A stretch of DNA of 64,000 nucleotides from Mycolicibacterium phocaicum (lineage in GTDB: Bacteria > Actinomycetota > Actinomycetes > Mycobacteriales > Mycobacteriaceae), in assembly GCF_010731115.1 (NCBI RefSeq), contig NZ_AP022616.1, positions 4,340,001 through 4,404,000 of the forward strand, in the 5' to 3' direction. Under the pieces are notes generated by a model that was not told where the DNA came from, did not search any database, and was given only the letters and a program-made list of their open reading frames with translations. The position numbers and the translations under genes are program-made. The number at the start of each line of letters is the position of its first letter. Position 1 is the first letter of the stretch. This document shows, in pieces, positions 8,981-18,830 of the stretch.

Positions 8981-9927
8981 CGTGCCGAGATGGCCGGCTG
9001 CGTCACGTCGGCGCCGATACCGGCGTGCCCGCCGCCGGTCGGGGCGGCCACCAGCGTCAGCAGCGTCACCTCGGGGCGGCAGCAGAACCGCACGGGCGTG
9101 TACGGCGAGGTACCCAGTCCGGCGGACACGTGCAGCTGCGTGTGTGCGCCCCAGCGTGACGGCCCCTTCACCCGGGAGGTGTCGATGTCGCAGTTGGTCA
9201 CCAGAGCGCCGTAGAACGGCACACACAGCTGCCCGCCGTGCGTGTGGCCGGCCAGCACCAGCTGGTAGCCGTCGTCGGCGAACCGGTCCAGCACGCGGGT
9301 GTACGGCGCATGCGTGACGCCCAGGGACAGGTTGGCCGCCGGGTTGGGCCGCCCGGCGATGGTGTCGTAGCGGTCGCGGTTCAGATGCGGATCGTCGACA
9401 CCGGCGACGGCGATGAGCTGCCCATTGACCTCGATCTCGCGCCGGGTGTGCGTCATGTCCAGCCAGCCGCGCTCGGTGAACGCCGCGCGCAGGTCCTGCC
9501 ACGGCAGCGGCCGTCCGGTGATCCGCTTGTGCTTGCTGAACAGGTAGTTGGCGGGGTTCTTCGGCTTCGGCGCGAAGTAGTCGTTGCTGCCGAAAACGAA
9601 CACGCCGGGCACCGCGAGCAGATCGCCCATGGCCTGCACCACGGCCGGCACCGACTTGGGGTGCGAGAGGTTGTCGCCGGTGTTGACGACCAGATCGGGC
9701 TCCCAGCGGGCCAGCTCGCGCAGCCAGGCCTGCTTGCGCCGCTGCGCCGGCATCATGTGCAGATCGCTCAGATGCAGCACCCGCAGCGGCGACGATCCGG
9801 GCGTCAACACCGGCATGGTGACCTCGCGGACCACGAACGCGTTGCGCTCGATGAGCGACGCGTAGGCGAGGCCCGCAGCCAGTGTTCCGGCGACGGTGAC
9901 GGCTGCGTTGCGGGCGATGGCAGACAT
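8977..9927 (-). CDS. Membrane-anchored metallophosphoesterase (Rv3683-type)
   Basis: A 316-residue calcineurin-like phosphoesterase. An N-terminal hydrophobic segment (residues ~5-25) likely anchors it. Dinuclear metal motifs in order: [20 protein letters not shown] (in place of GNHE), THAP and AGHTHGGQ. It resembles YkuE/YaeI-type proteins, some of which act on UDP-sugars or phospholipids; the mycobacterial substrate is not known. It precedes the PLP enzyme with overlapping stop/start and lies 103 bases downstream of ponA2, all on the minus strand, so the three may be co-transcribed. Confidence 0.9.
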   Translation of the reverse strand: MSAIARNAAVTVAGTLAAGLAYASLIERNAFVVREVTMPVLTPGSSPLRVLHLSDLHMMPAQRRKQAWLRELARWEPDLVVNTGDNLSHPKSVPAVVQAMGDLLAVPGVFVFGSNDYFAPKPKNPANYLFSKHKRITGRPLPWQDLRAAFTERGWLDMTHTRREIEVNGQLIAVAGVDDPHLNRDRYDTIAGRPNPAANLSLGVTHAPYTRVLDRFADDGYQLVLAGHTHGGQLCVPFYGALVTNCDIDTSRVKGPSRWGAHTQLHVSAGLGTSPYTPVRFCCRPEVTLLTLVAAPTGGGHAGIGADVTQPAISAR

Positions 9928-10030
9928 GCAGGCAGCCTACTTGCTCAGCGCAGCAATTGGCCCGTTGTCGCTGGTCATCGTTAGAAAGCCCACAGGGTTG
10001 GCTTAGGTCGTTCTGAGGTTTCGGCCGGGC

Positions 10031-12466
10031 CTATGGGGGCGGGGGACCGAGAACCGGCACGGTGATCGGCGGCAGGCCCGGAATCTCCACGACCGTCGAC
10101 CCGATCTGCACCGGCGGCAGGCCGTCGAGGCCCGGAATCCCCACTGGCGGTGGCGGCGGAGGCGGCGGCGCGATGCCGTTGCTGACCTGGATCGTGACGA
10201 TCGAGCCGGGGATGGTCTGTCCCGACGGCGAGGTTCCGACCACTTGACCCGACGGCGCGGTGCTGTTGACCCACGACGGCTGCGCGGACAACTGGAAGCC
10301 GGCTTCCTTGATGCGGGTCTGGGCGAGGTCGAGGTCCATGCCCGCGACGCTCGGCACCCTGGACCCTGGCCCGCCGTCGACATAGCGCGGGTCGGTCGGG
10401 GGCATCACGACGTTGGGCGGGGTGAACTGCTTCATCGCGGCGAACCAGGTCCGGGCCGGCTCGTGGCCACCGTAGAGATCACCACGGCCACACTGGCGCA
10501 GCGGGAACGAGCACAGGTCGGACGGGGTCGGCGAGTCGTCGTAGATGTAGTTGGCGGCGGCGTAGGCGCTCGTGAAGCCCAGGAACGCCGACGACCGGTG
10601 GGCCTCGGTGGTTCCGGTCTTGCCCGAGACCGGGAGGTTCCAGCCCACCGACTGCGCGGCCGCGGCACCGGTGCCACTGATGGCGTCCTTGTTCATCGCG
10701 TTGGCGAGGGTGTTGGCCAGGCCCTCCGGGACGGCCTGCTCGCAGGTCTGGGTGGTCACCGAGACCTCGTTGCCGTGCCGGTCGAACACCTTGTCCACGG
10801 GATTCGGCGGGCACCACGTGCCGCCCGATGCCAGCGTGGCCGCGACGTTGGACAGCTCAAGGGCATTGACCTCGAACGGACCGAGAGTGAACGAGCCGAT
10901 GTTCTGGCGCTTGATGAAGTCGGCCAGGCTCTCGTTGCTGTTCGGGTCGTACGGGCGGGCGGTGCCCGGCGCGGCGTAGGACCGCAGCCCTAGCTTGACC
11001 GCCATGTCGACGGTGCGCGGGACGCCGATCTGCGAGATGAGCTTGGCGAACCCGGTGTTCGGCGACGACGCCAGCGCTTCGGTGACGTTCATGCTGCCCT
11101 TGTAGCGGCCGTCGTTCTCGACGCACCATTTGTCCTTCGGGCAGCCCTTGGCGCCGCCGCTGCCGAGGCCCTTGGCCTCGAACCGTCCGGGCACGTCCAG
11201 CTGCGCATTGATGCCCATGCCCATGTCCAGGGCGGCGGCCGTGGTGAACAGCTTGAAGATGGACCCGGCGCCGTCGCCGACCAGTGAAAACGGCTGCGGC
11301 TGCATGGTTTCCCCGGCCGCGGTGTTCAGGCCGTACGTCCGGTTGCTGGCCATCGCCACCACCTGGTGGTTGTCCTTACCGGGCCGGATGACGCTCATGA
11401 CGCTGCCGATGCCGTCGATGGTGGGGGAGGCGATGCCGTCGATCGACGACTTGACCGCGTTCTGGATGTCCGGGTCGATCGTCGTGCGGATCAGGTAGCC
11501 GCCCTTGGCCACCTGGTCCTTGCTGATGCCCGCCTTCGACAGGTAGTCGAGCACATAGTCGCAGAAGAAGGCGCGGTCACCGGCGGCGATGCAGCCGCGG
11601 GGCAGCTGGTTGGGCTGCGGCAGGATGCCGAGCGGCTCGGCCTTGGCGGCGCGCAGCGCCTCGGCTTCCTGCGGGACGTTCTGAATCATGGTGTCCAGCA
11701 CCAGGTTTCGACGTGCAAGGGCGCCGTCGGGGTTGACGTACGGATCCAGTCCGCTGGTCGACTGCACCATGCCGGCGAGCAGTGCGGCCTGCTGCCAGTT
11801 CAACTGCGAGGCGTTGATGCCGAAGTACGTCTGCGCGGCATCCTGGATGCCGAACGCGCCGTTGCCGAACGACACGAGGTTCAGGTAGCGCGTCAGGATC
11901 TCGGACTTGGTGAACGTCTTGTCCAGGGTCAGCGCCATGCGGATTTCGCGCAGCTTGCGCGCCGGGGTGGTCTCGATGGCGGCCCGCCGTTCGGCGTCAC
12001 TCTGGGCGACCACGAGCAGCTGGTAGTTCTTCACGTACTGCTGCTCGATGGTGGATCCACCGCGGGTGTCGGCCGAACCCGACATGTAGCCGGACAGGCC
12101 CGTCAGGGTGCCCTTCCAGTCAACCCCGTTGTGCTCGGCAAACCGTTTGTCCTCGATCGAGACGATGGCCAGCTTCATGGTGTTGGCGATCTGATCGCTC
12201 GGCACCTCGAAGCGGCGCTGCGAATACAGCCACGCGATGGGGTTGCCCTTGGCGTCCACCATGGTGGACACGGCGGGTGCGTCACCTTCGACGAGCTGGG
12301 CCGAACCGTTGGCCACGACGTCGGATGCCCGGTTGGACATCAGGCCGACACCCCCGATGAGCGGGAACATCATCGCGGCGAGCACCACGCTGGCGAGCAG
12401 AACGCACCACGTCATCTTGATGACGGTGACCGCGGTCGGCGGACGGTTCTGCGGTCGCTCGGGCAT
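10031..12466 (-). CDS. ponA2: Class A penicillin-binding protein PonA2 (PBP2) with PASTA domain
   Basis: An 811-residue bifunctional peptidoglycan synthase with a single TM helix (~18-40). The GT51 glycosyltransferase domain shows the catalytic Glu105 in SIEDKRFAEHNGVDW and GGSTIEQQYVKN. The transpeptidase domain has Ser402 in SIFK, SSPN (~466-469) and KTG (615-617). One PASTA repeat (VPSVAGMDLDLAQTRI, ~698-760) is followed by a Pro-rich tail. Length and order match mycobacterial PonA2, involved in stress and stationary-phase survival. It is divergent from whiB4. TAGGCT lies 7 bases before the ATG, so a leaderless transcript is likely. Confidence 0.96.
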   Translation of the reverse strand: MPERPQNRPPTAVTVIKMTWCVLLASVVLAAMMFPLIGGVGLMSNRASDVVANGSAQLVEGDAPAVSTMVDAKGNPIAWLYSQRRFEVPSDQIANTMKLAIVSIEDKRFAEHNGVDWKGTLTGLSGYMSGSADTRGGSTIEQQYVKNYQLLVVAQSDAERRAAIETTPARKLREIRMALTLDKTFTKSEILTRYLNLVSFGNGAFGIQDAAQTYFGINASQLNWQQAALLAGMVQSTSGLDPYVNPDGALARRNLVLDTMIQNVPQEAEALRAAKAEPLGILPQPNQLPRGCIAAGDRAFFCDYVLDYLSKAGISKDQVAKGGYLIRTTIDPDIQNAVKSSIDGIASPTIDGIGSVMSVIRPGKDNHQVVAMASNRTYGLNTAAGETMQPQPFSLVGDGAGSIFKLFTTAAALDMGMGINAQLDVPGRFEAKGLGSGGAKGCPKDKWCVENDGRYKGSMNVTEALASSPNTGFAKLISQIGVPRTVDMAVKLGLRSYAAPGTARPYDPNSNESLADFIKRQNIGSFTLGPFEVNALELSNVAATLASGGTWCPPNPVDKVFDRHGNEVSVTTQTCEQAVPEGLANTLANAMNKDAISGTGAAAAQSVGWNLPVSGKTGTTEAHRSSAFLGFTSAYAAANYIYDDSPTPSDLCSFPLRQCGRGDLYGGHEPARTWFAAMKQFTPPNVVMPPTDPRYVDGGPGSRVPSVAGMDLDLAQTRIKEAGFQLSAQPSWVNSTAPSGQVVGTSPSGQTIPGSIVTIQVSNGIAPPPPPPPPVGIPGLDGLPPVQIGSTVVEIPGLPPITVPVLGPPPP

Positions 12467-12642
12467 GGGGTACAGCCTAGCGACCGTGGTAGCCAGCAGC
12501 TGAGTGCTGGTCGATTACCACGTCCTCAGGACATCTAGGGGGCTGCGACACGGGCAAAAATTAACGTTTGGACACACGTCCCAAAAAAGCGGCCCCAGAC
12601 CCATTGCGCAATAGGCCCCTGACCACCTAACTTGAACACACA

Positions 12643-12689
12643 ATGCGATCTAGGTAACACTACTAGCCGCAATGTGGCGTAGATCGCAT
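12643..12689. promoter_or_regulatory. 10-bp inverted repeat in the ponA2-whiB4 divergent region
   Basis: ATGCGATCTA (12643-12652) and TAGATCGCAT (12680-12689) are perfect inverted repeats with 27 bases between. A plausible whiB4 promoter (TTGAAC 12632-12637, 17-base spacer, TAACAC 12655-12660) is interleaved, so the arms flank the -10 element and start site, as a two-site operator would. The binding protein is unknown. Confidence 0.5.
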
Positions 12690-12747
12690 CAGCGACCTAC
12701 TCGGGAGGACTCGGCCGTCGGGAGACGGTGTGACGAAGGGATCGCTG

Positions 12748-13113
12748 GTGGCAGGTACACAGCCAGTAGTTCGCACGACAATCGCTCCCCAGGCCGGAAA
12801 CGGCGCGATACAGGGCGTGGTCCAACCTGAAGCCGAAGCCCGCATCGCCTGGGTGTCCCAGGCGCGGTGCCGGCAGGCCGACCCGGATGAACTGTTCGTC
12901 CGGGGCGCCGCGCAACGCAAGGCCGCGGTCATCTGCCGGCATTGCCCGGTGATCGTCGAATGCGGTGCCGACGCCCTCGACAACCGCGTCGAGTTCGGCG
13001 TGTGGGGCGGCATGACCGAGCGTCAGCGCCGCGCCCTACTCAAACAGCACCCCGAGGTGGTGTCCTGGGCCGAGTTCTTCGCGACCCAGCGCAAGCACCG
13101 CAACGCGGTCTGA
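12748..13113 (+). CDS. whiB4: WhiB-family iron-sulfur redox regulator WhiB4
   Basis: A 121-residue [4Fe-4S] protein. Ligand cysteines are Cys41, Cys63, Cys66 and Cys72 (ICRHC-x5-C pattern), followed by the WhiB turn GVWGGMTERQRR and a basic C-terminus. GTG at 12748 was chosen because GAAGGG lies 7 bases upstream and the product then begins like M. tuberculosis WhiB4; GTG at 12730 is the alternative. WhiB4 is known as an oxidative-stress-responsive DNA-binding/condensing protein that affects antioxidant genes and beta-lactam response. It is divergent from ponA2, a beta-lactam target. Confidence 0.94.
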   Translation: MAGTQPVVRTTIAPQAGNGAIQGVVQPEAEARIAWVSQARCRQADPDELFVRGAAQRKAAVICRHCPVIVECGADALDNRVEFGVWGGMTERQRRALLKQHPEVVSWAEFFATQRKHRNAV

Positions 13114-13128
13114 CAGACGTAGAACAGC

Positions 13129-13162
13129 TGTGCCCGGGATTTCCTAGGAAATCCCGGGCACA
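13129..13162. terminator. 34-bp perfect palindromic terminator
   Basis: TGTGCCCGGGATTTCC (13129-13144) and GGAAATCCCGGGCACA (13147-13162) pair around a TA centre. It lies between convergent whiB4 and the Get3-like gene and is likely used by both. Confidence 0.85.
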
Positions 13163-13184
13163 AGCGTTTGAAAGCCGTTGCCTG

Positions 13185-14333
13185 TCAGGCCTTCACGACG
13201 TCGCCCGTGATCTGATCGGCGATGGCCCGCAGCGCCTCGAGGTCGGACACCTCGAACGGCAGTGACGGCACCCCCACCAACGCCACGTGCGGGTTGGCCC
13301 CGGTGAACCGCGACAGCAGCCGCACCTCACGCTTGGAGATCACGGTGCGGTTCGCGTGGATCCGCAGCGTCGCCGCCGCCAGCGCATCGGTGTCCTGACC
13401 GGACTGCTCCAGCTTGCCCGCGGCCTCGTCGGCCGCATCGGCGGTCAGGTCGCACAGCATCGGGTGGGTGCGGTTGAGGATCAGGCCGGCCAGCGGCATC
13501 TGCTCCTGCGACAACCGGTCGACGAAGAACGACGCCTCACGCAGCGCGTCGGGCTCGGCCGCCGAGACCACGACGAACCGGGTACCGGGGCGCTTGAGCA
13601 GTTCGTAGGTGCGGTCGGCCTTCTCCCGGAACCCGCCGAACGTCGAGTCCAGCGACTGCACGAAACTGGCCGCGTCAGAGAGCATCTGCGAACCCAGCAC
13701 GGTGGACAGCGCCTTCATCGCCAGGCCCATGGCCCCGGTGACCAGCCGGCCGATGCCGCGGCCCGGACCGAGCAGCAGCTTCCACAGGCGGCTGTCCATG
13801 AAGTTGCCCAGTCGCTTCGGCGCGTCCAGGAAGTCCAGCGCGTTGCGCGACGGCGGGGTGTCGACGACGACCAGATCCCACTTGTCCTCGGCCAGCAGCT
13901 GGCCGAGCTTCTCCATCGCCATGTACTCCTGCGTGCCCGAGAGCGATGTCGCGACGGTTTGGTAGAACTGGTTCTCCAGGATCGCGTCGGCCCGGTCTTC
14001 GCCCGAGTACTGCACCACCATCTCGTCGAAGGTGCGGCGCATGTCCAGCATCATCGCGAACAGCTGGCCCGGCACCTCGGGTGCCAGCGGCACCCGCTGC
14101 GGGGTGTTACCGAGGTCCTTGATGCCGAGGGCCTGCGCCAGGCGCTTGGCGGGGTCGATGGTGAGCACCACGACGGTGCGGCCGTACTCGGCGGCCCGCA
14201 GCGCCATCGCGGCGGCCGTGGTGGTCTTGCCGACGCCGCCCGCGCCGCAGCACACCACGACGCGGTTCGCCTTGTCCGACAGGATCGCGTGCATGTCCAG
14301 CTTCAATGGCTGATGGCCTGGCTTGCCGCTCAT
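13185..14333 (-). CDS. Get3/ArsA-like ATPase, second subunit (Rv3680-type)
   Basis: A 382-residue ArsA/Get3-family P-loop ATPase. The deviant Walker A is [12 protein letters not shown] (residues ~30-41); [14 protein letters not shown] is the switch I/A-loop region and [15 protein letters not shown] the switch II. It lacks the arsenic-binding cysteine set of arsenite pumps. Its ATG overlaps the stop of the upstream paralogue (14330-14333, ATGA), so the two are translated together and probably form a heteromer. In M. tuberculosis the pair Rv3679-Rv3680 has been described as bacterial Get3-like proteins. Confidence 0.92.
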   Translation of the reverse strand: MSGKPGHQPLKLDMHAILSDKANRVVVCCGAGGVGKTTTAAAMALRAAEYGRTVVVLTIDPAKRLAQALGIKDLGNTPQRVPLAPEVPGQLFAMMLDMRRTFDEMVVQYSGEDRADAILENQFYQTVATSLSGTQEYMAMEKLGQLLAEDKWDLVVVDTPPSRNALDFLDAPKRLGNFMDSRLWKLLLGPGRGIGRLVTGAMGLAMKALSTVLGSQMLSDAASFVQSLDSTFGGFREKADRTYELLKRPGTRFVVVSAAEPDALREASFFVDRLSQEQMPLAGLILNRTHPMLCDLTADAADEAAGKLEQSGQDTDALAAATLRIHANRTVISKREVRLLSRFTGANPHVALVGVPSLPFEVSDLEALRAIADQITGDVVKA

Positions 14334-15370
14334 TTGGTGCCAACCCCTTGCTGCTCGAGTGCTTCGGCGAGTTCGTACAGGCTGCCGAGGTCGACCCCGT
14401 CGGGGAGCGCGGGCAGTTCCAGGCGGGGCACTTCGAGGGCGTCGAGCTGATCGGCGCTTTCGGCGCGCGCCATCATGCGCGTCGCGTGCTGAATGGTCTC
14501 GGTGAGCAGTCCGGCGAAATCGCTGTCGGACAACGTGATTCCGGCGTCGGCCAGCCCGGCGCGCACGGCGTCGGCGTCGACGACGCCCTCGGCGGCCTTC
14601 GCCAGATCCTCCTGCGACAGGTACGCCGGGATGTTGCGGTTGACGATGACGCTGCCGATCGGCAGGTCCAGCTCCCGCAGTTCTTCGATCGCTTCCAGCG
14701 TCTCCTGCACGGGCAGCGCCTCCAGCAGGGTGACCAGGTGGATGGCGGTGAGCTCCGAGTGCAGCAGCTTCACGACGCCGTCGGCCTGAGAGTGCACCGG
14801 CCCGCCCTTGGCGAGATCCGAGACGGCCTTGGTGACGTCGAGGAAGCGGGAGATGCGGCCCGTCGGCGGGGCGTCGACCACGACGGCGTCATAGGGGCGC
14901 TGGCCCTTGAGTTCCTTGGCGGTCTTGCCGTTGCGGACCACGACCTCTTTGATCTTGCCGGTGAGCAGGACGTCACGCAGGCCGGGCGCGATCGTGGTGG
15001 CGAACTCGACGGCGCCGATGCGCTTCATGGCGCGGCCGGCGATGCCGAGGTTGTAGAACATGTCCAGGTACTCCAGGAACGCGGCCTCGGTGTCGATGGC
15101 CAGCGCGTTCACCTGCCCGCCGCCTTCGGCGGTGGCGATCTTCTGCTCCCCGTACGGCAGCGGTGGCACGTCGAAAAGCTGGGCGATGCCCTGCCGCCCC
15201 TCGACCTCGACCAGCAGGACGCTGCGGCCGCCGGCGGCCAGCGCCAGCGCCAGCGCGGCGGCGACGGTGGTTTTGCCGGTACCGCCCTTGCCGGTGACGA
15301 AATGGAGGCGCGCCTGGTCCAGGCGCGCGGGCCAACCGGTGTGGGTTCGGCCCGTCGATTCGGAGGTCAC
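14330..15370 (-). CDS. Get3/ArsA-like ATPase, first subunit (Rv3679-type)
   Basis: A 346-residue ArsA/Get3-family ATPase. The Walker [14 protein letters not shown] (~25-37) keeps the signature lysine; [13 protein letters not shown] and [16 protein letters not shown] are the switch regions. GTG at 15370 stands 6 bases after TAACAT (15382-15377, minus strand), a leaderless promoter. It is the first gene of a two-gene operon with the next ATPase. The divergent DUF4177 gene starts 48 bases away, so one short intergenic region drives both directions. Confidence 0.92.
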   Translation of the reverse strand: MTSESTGRTHTGWPARLDQARLHFVTGKGGTGKTTVAAALALALAAGGRSVLLVEVEGRQGIAQLFDVPPLPYGEQKIATAEGGGQVNALAIDTEAAFLEYLDMFYNLGIAGRAMKRIGAVEFATTIAPGLRDVLLTGKIKEVVVRNGKTAKELKGQRPYDAVVVDAPPTGRISRFLDVTKAVSDLAKGGPVHSQADGVVKLLHSELTAIHLVTLLEALPVQETLEAIEELRELDLPIGSVIVNRNIPAYLSQEDLAKAAEGVVDADAVRAGLADAGITLSDSDFAGLLTETIQHATRMMARAESADQLDALEVPRLELPALPDGVDLGSLYELAEALEQQGVGTK

Positions 15371-15418
15371 CCCAGCATGTTAACCATGCGGTACCCCTCG
15401 GCCGATAAGCTCGGCGGC

Positions 15419-15580
15419 ATGAGCGAACCGACCCGGTGGGAGTACGCCACCGTCCCGTTGCTGATCCACGCCACCAAGCAGATCCTGGACCAGTGGGGCC
15501 AGGACGGGTGGGAGCTGGTGTCGGTGCTGGCCAACCCGAGCGGTGAGCAGCACGTCGCATACCTGAAGCGGCCGAAGTGA
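15419..15580 (+). CDS. Small DUF4177 protein (Rv3678A-type)
   Basis: 53 residues: MSEPTRWEYATVPLLIHATK then ILDQWGQDGWELVSV, the DUF4177 signature (W-x-Y-x3-P then G-x-DGWELV). Function unknown. TAAGCT lies 7 bases before the ATG (15406-15411), suggesting a leaderless mRNA. Its TGA overlaps the GTG of the RidA-like gene (GTGA), so it leads a three-gene operon with RidA-like and metallo-beta-lactamase genes. Confidence 0.88.
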   Translation: MSEPTRWEYATVPLLIHATKQILDQWGQDGWELVSVLANPSGEQHVAYLKRPK

Positions 15581-16032
15581 CCGTCTCCGACCGGTTGGCC
15601 GAGCTCGGCATCGAGCTGCCGGAAGTCGTTGCGCCCCTTGCCGCTTACGTCCCCGCCGTCCGTACCGGGAACCTCGTCTACACCTCGGGCCAGCTGCCCA
15701 TGCAGGGCGGCCAGTTGCCGGCCGAGGGCAAGGTCGGCGGCGAGGTCAGTGCCGAGGACGGCAAGGCCCTGGCCCGGATCTGCGGCCTCAACGCGTTGGC
15801 TGCCGTGCACGCGCTGGTGGGTATCGACTCGGTGGTGCGGATCGTCAAGGTCGTCGGTTTCGTCGCCTCGGCACCGGGCTTCAACGGCCAGCCCGCGGTG
15901 ATCAACGGCGCGTCCGAACTGATGGGCGAGGTGTTCGGCCCGGCCGGTGCGCACGCCCGCTCTGCCGTCGGGGTCTCGGAGTTGCCGTTGAATGCGCCGG
16001 TCGAGGTGGAGTTGATCGTCGAGGTCGTATGA
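15577..16032 (+). CDS. RidA/YjgF-family protein (Rv3678c-type)
   Basis: A 151-residue RidA (YjgF/YER057c/UK114) superfamily protein. Family features: TGNLVYTSGQLP and GGQLPAEGKVGGEVSAEDGKALARICGLNALAAV. Canonical RidA hydrolyses reactive enamine/imine intermediates of PLP enzymes. The arginine that binds the substrate carboxylate in true RidA is not obvious here (the C-terminus reads NAPVEVELIVEVV), so it may belong to a different Rid subgroup. It overlaps both neighbours by 4 bases. Confidence 0.9.
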   Translation: MTVSDRLAELGIELPEVVAPLAAYVPAVRTGNLVYTSGQLPMQGGQLPAEGKVGGEVSAEDGKALARICGLNALAAVHALVGIDSVVRIVKVVGFVASAPGFNGQPAVINGASELMGEVFGPAGAHARSAVGVSELPLNAPVEVELIVEVV

Positions 16033-16802
16033 CGCATCCCGCGTATGGCGTGCTGCGGCCGGTCACGGAGGCCGCCTCGGTACTGCTGTGCGACAACCCG
16101 GGGATCATGACGCTCGACGGCACCAACACCTGGGTGCTGCGCGGGCGCGGTAGTGACGAGATGGTCGTCGTCGACCCGGGACCTGACGACGATGCGCACC
16201 TCGAGCGCATCGCGGCACTCGGCAAGATCCCGCTGGTGCTGATCAGTCACAAGCACGACGACCACACCGGCGGCATCGACAAGCTGGTCGGCATGACGGG
16301 TGCGGTGGTGCGCTCGGTCGGCAGCGGGTTCCTGCGGGGACTCGGCGGGCCGCTCACCGATGGCGAGGTGATCGACGCCGCGGGCCTGCGGATCGCCGTC
16401 ATGGCGACACCGGGGCATACCGCGGATTCACTGTCGTTCGTCGTCGACGATGCCGTGCTGACCGCGGACACCGTGCTGGGCCGCGGCACCACCGTCATCG
16501 ACAACGAGGACGGCAGCCTGCGCGACTACCTGGAATCGCTGCGGCGGCTGCAGGGCCTCGGACAGCGGACCGTCCTGCCCGGTCATGGTCCCGATCTGGC
16601 CGACCTGTCGCAGGTGACGGCCATGTACCTCGCGCACCGCGAGGAACGGCTGGACCAGGTGCGCGGTGCCCTGAAAGTGCTCGGCGAAGAGGCGTCGGCA
16701 CGGCAGGTCGTCGAACACGTCTACACCGACGTCGACCAGAAGCTGTGGGACGCCGCCGAGAAATCGGTGCAGGCCCAGTTGGACTACCTGCGGACTGCTT
16801 GA
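16029..16802 (+). CDS. Metallo-beta-lactamase-fold hydrolase (Rv3677c-type, LACTB2-like)
   Basis: A 257-residue metallo-beta-lactamase superfamily hydrolase. Zinc ligands lie in SHKHDDHTGG (HxHxDH, ~75-84), the His of TPGHTADSLSF, the Asp of LTADTVLG and a late His in VLPGHGPD. The C-terminal helical extension resembles LACTB2-type proteins, which in other systems are nucleases or thioesterases, so antibiotic hydrolysis is not implied. ATG overlaps the RidA-like stop. A strong terminator follows. Confidence 0.92.
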   Translation: MTHPAYGVLRPVTEAASVLLCDNPGIMTLDGTNTWVLRGRGSDEMVVVDPGPDDDAHLERIAALGKIPLVLISHKHDDHTGGIDKLVGMTGAVVRSVGSGFLRGLGGPLTDGEVIDAAGLRIAVMATPGHTADSLSFVVDDAVLTADTVLGRGTTVIDNEDGSLRDYLESLRRLQGLGQRTVLPGHGPDLADLSQVTAMYLAHREERLDQVRGALKVLGEEASARQVVEHVYTDVDQKLWDAAEKSVQAQLDYLRTA

Positions 16803-16810
16803 ACCAGACA

Positions 16811-16842
16811 AAGATGCCCCCGACGCGTGTCGGGGGCATCTT
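16811..16842. terminator. 14-bp hairpin terminator
   Basis: AAGATGCCCCCGAC (16811-16824) pairs with GTCGGGGGCATCTT (16829-16842) around a 4-base loop, between the convergent hydrolase and crp genes. Confidence 0.9.
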
Positions 16843-16849
16843 GTCAGAA

Positions 16850-17524
16850 CTACCGCGCTCGGCGGGCCAGCCGCTCCGAGTCGGAGATCAGCACGCTCTT
16901 GCCTTCGAGCCGGATCCAGCCGCGGTGCGCGAAGTCGGCGAGTGCCTTGTTCACGGTTTCGCGGGAGGCGCCGACCAGCTGGGCGATCTCTTCTTGCGTC
17001 AGGTCGTGGGTGACGCGCAGGGCGCCGCCCTCCTGTGTGCCGAAGCGCTGGGCCAGCTGCAGCAGCTGCTTGGCCACGCGACCGGGCACGTCGGTGAAGA
17101 TCAGGTCGGCCAGGTTGTTGTTGGTGCGGCGCAACCGGCGGGCGAGCACGCGCAGCAGCTGCTCGGCGATCTCCGGACGGTCCGCGATCCACGCCCGCAG
17201 CGCTTCACGGTCCATCGAGACGGCGCGCACCTCGGTGATGGTGATGGCGCTCGACGTCCGGGGACCCGGGTCGAAGATCGACAGCTCACCGAACATGTCC
17301 GACGGACCCATGATCGTCAGCAGGTTCTCCCGGCCGTCCGGCGACCGGCGGCCGATCTTCACCTTGCCGGAGATGATGATGTAGAGGCGGTCGCCGGGCT
17401 CGCCTTCGGCGAACACGGTGTGTCCGCGAGGAAAGTCGACAGGCTGCAGCTGTTTGGTCAGTGCGGATACCGCGGTGGGCTCGACACCCTGGAAGATTCC
17501 GGCCCTCGCCAGGATCTCGTCCAC
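16850..17524 (-). CDS. crp: cAMP receptor protein Crp (Rv3676-type)
   Basis: A 224-residue CRP/FNR-family regulator. The cyclic-nucleotide domain (1-~115) has [19 protein letters not shown] and the phosphate-binding cassette [16 protein letters not shown] long dimerisation helix follows, then a winged helix with [20 protein letters not shown] as HTH. GTG at 17524 has AGGGAG 5 bases upstream. Mycobacterial Crp binds TGTGA-N6-TCACA. Matching sites lie at the acs start and the Ms1 promoter in this window, and an adenylate cyclase gene is also here. Confidence 0.96.
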   Translation of the reverse strand: MDEILARAGIFQGVEPTAVSALTKQLQPVDFPRGHTVFAEGEPGDRLYIIISGKVKIGRRSPDGRENLLTIMGPSDMFGELSIFDPGPRTSSAITITEVRAVSMDREALRAWIADRPEIAEQLLRVLARRLRRTNNNLADLIFTDVPGRVAKQLLQLAQRFGTQEGGALRVTHDLTQEEIAQLVGASRETVNKALADFAHRGWIRLEGKSVLISDSERLARRAR

Positions 17525-17627
17525 GTTGCTCCCTAAGGCTGGTGAGTGATAAAAAACGCGCGCAAGCTAGCCAGTGAACTGGTTAACAAAGTCAGTCTAG
17601 TGGTAAGCCGTTTCGCAACCAGCCACG

Positions 17628-17978
17628 CTACACACGATTCGCCTGGCGAGTCTCGCGAAATTGCGGATTGCTCGCATAGTGGGCATACGCGCGGCTGGGT
17701 AATTCGGGCTCACCGAAGGCGCCGAGCGGGTTGTCGCGCGTCGGCGACGGGGCCGCGAGGGCGCGCGGCTCCTCGAATCGGGGTGCTGATCGGTGCGGCA
17801 ACGTACCGGCGGATGCGGACTGTTCCGACCAGGCGTTCTTGACCTTCTCGACGAAGGCTTTGACGTCTGCCGCGGTGTACGTCTCCTTGGACGTATCCAG
17901 CATCGCTTCGAGGCGGCTCAACCCGAAGGTTGCCAACATGAGCAACCCGGGAATGCACACCACGAGCAACCAGGACAC
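17628..17978 (-). CDS. Small membrane protein (Rv3675-type)
   Basis: One N-terminal TM helix (SWLLVVCIPGLLMLATFGL) followed by an amphipathic region (TYTAADVKAFVEKVKNAW) and a Pro/Arg-rich C-terminus. GTG at 17978 (116 residues) is preferred by comparison with the position of the TM helix; GTG at 18017 (129 residues) is also possible. It sits between crp and nth as Rv3675 does, divergent from nth. Function unknown. Confidence 0.7.
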   Translation of the reverse strand: MSWLLVVCIPGLLMLATFGLSRLEAMLDTSKETYTAADVKAFVEKVKNAWSEQSASAGTLPHRSAPRFEEPRALAAPSPTRDNPLGAFGEPELPSRAYAHYASNPQFRETRQANRV

Positions 17979-18071
17979 ACGCAGAAGTAAACACGCCGAA
18001 TGTCTCAGGGTGATCACGAAACGACGCCGGTCAAAGTATCCTTACCGACTTCTCTCAGTACGCTTACCGGC

Positions 18072-18830
18072 GTGCCTGCGCGACGATCCACCGCAAAATA
18101 CGACCGCGAAACCCACCTGGGTCTGGTGCGTCGCGCTCGGAGAATGAATCGTGAACTGGCGCAAGCGTTCCCGCACGTCTACTGCGAGCTGGATTTCACC
18201 AATCCGCTGGAGCTTGCGGTGGCCACGATCCTGTCGGCGCAGTGCACGGACAAGAGGGTGAACCTCACCACGCCGGCGCTGTTCGCCAAATACCCGACGG
18301 CGCTGGACTATGCGCAGGCCAACCGGACCGAACTCGAGGAGCTGATCCGGCCCACCGGCTTCTACCGCAACAAGGCGACGTCGATCATCGGGCTGGGCCA
18401 GGAACTGGTCACCCGTTTCGACGGCGAGGTGCCCGACACCCTCGACGAGCTGGTCACGCTGCCCGGTGTGGGACGCAAGACCGCCAACGTCATCCTCGGC
18501 AACGCCTTCGACATCCCGGGCATCACGGTCGACACGCACTTCGGCCGGCTGGTGCGACGTTGGCGCTGGACCGCCGAAGAGGACCCGGTCAAGGTGGAAC
18601 ACGCCGTCGGCGAGCTGATCCCGCGCAAGGAATGGACCCTGCTGTCGCACCGCGTCATCTTCCACGGGCGCCGGGTTTGCCATTCCCGGACCCCGGCCTG
18701 CGGCGTGTGTGTGCTGGCCCGCGACTGCCCGTCGTACGGACTTGGGCCGACGGACCTGGCGGCCGCCGCGGCGCTGGTGAAGGGACCCGAGACCGAACAC
18801 CTGCTGGCCCTGGCCGGGATCACCGAGTGA
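18072..18830 (+). CDS. nth: Endonuclease III (Nth), DNA glycosylase/AP lyase
   Basis: A 252-residue base-excision repair enzyme removing oxidised pyrimidines. Helix-hairpin-helix [17 protein letters not shown] with catalytic Lys; [10 protein letters not shown] contains the catalytic Asp. The C-terminal [4Fe-4S] loop is C-x6-C-x2-C-x5-C ([18 protein letters not shown]). GTG at 18072 is chosen because TACGCT (18059-18064) lies 7 bases before it and the N-terminus then matches M. tuberculosis Nth; GTG/ATG codons further upstream lack family similarity. Its stop overlaps the GTG of the TlpA-like gene, starting a four-gene operon ending in marP. Confidence 0.95.
   Translation: MPARRSTAKYDRETHLGLVRRARRMNRELAQAFPHVYCELDFTNPLELAVATILSAQCTDKRVNLTTPALFAKYPTALDYAQANRTELEELIRPTGFYRNKATSIIGLGQELVTRFDGEVPDTLDELVTLPGVGRKTANVILGNAFDIPGITVDTHFGRLVRRWRWTAEEDPVKVEHAVGELIPRKEWTLLSHRVIFHGRRVCHSRTPACGVCVLARDCPSYGLGPTDLAAAAALVKGPETEHLLALAGITE

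Noticed and set aside
16029..16802. Antibiotic-resistance beta-lactamase
   Set aside because: The fold is metallo-beta-lactamase but the closest type is LACTB2-like housekeeping hydrolases in a conserved operon.
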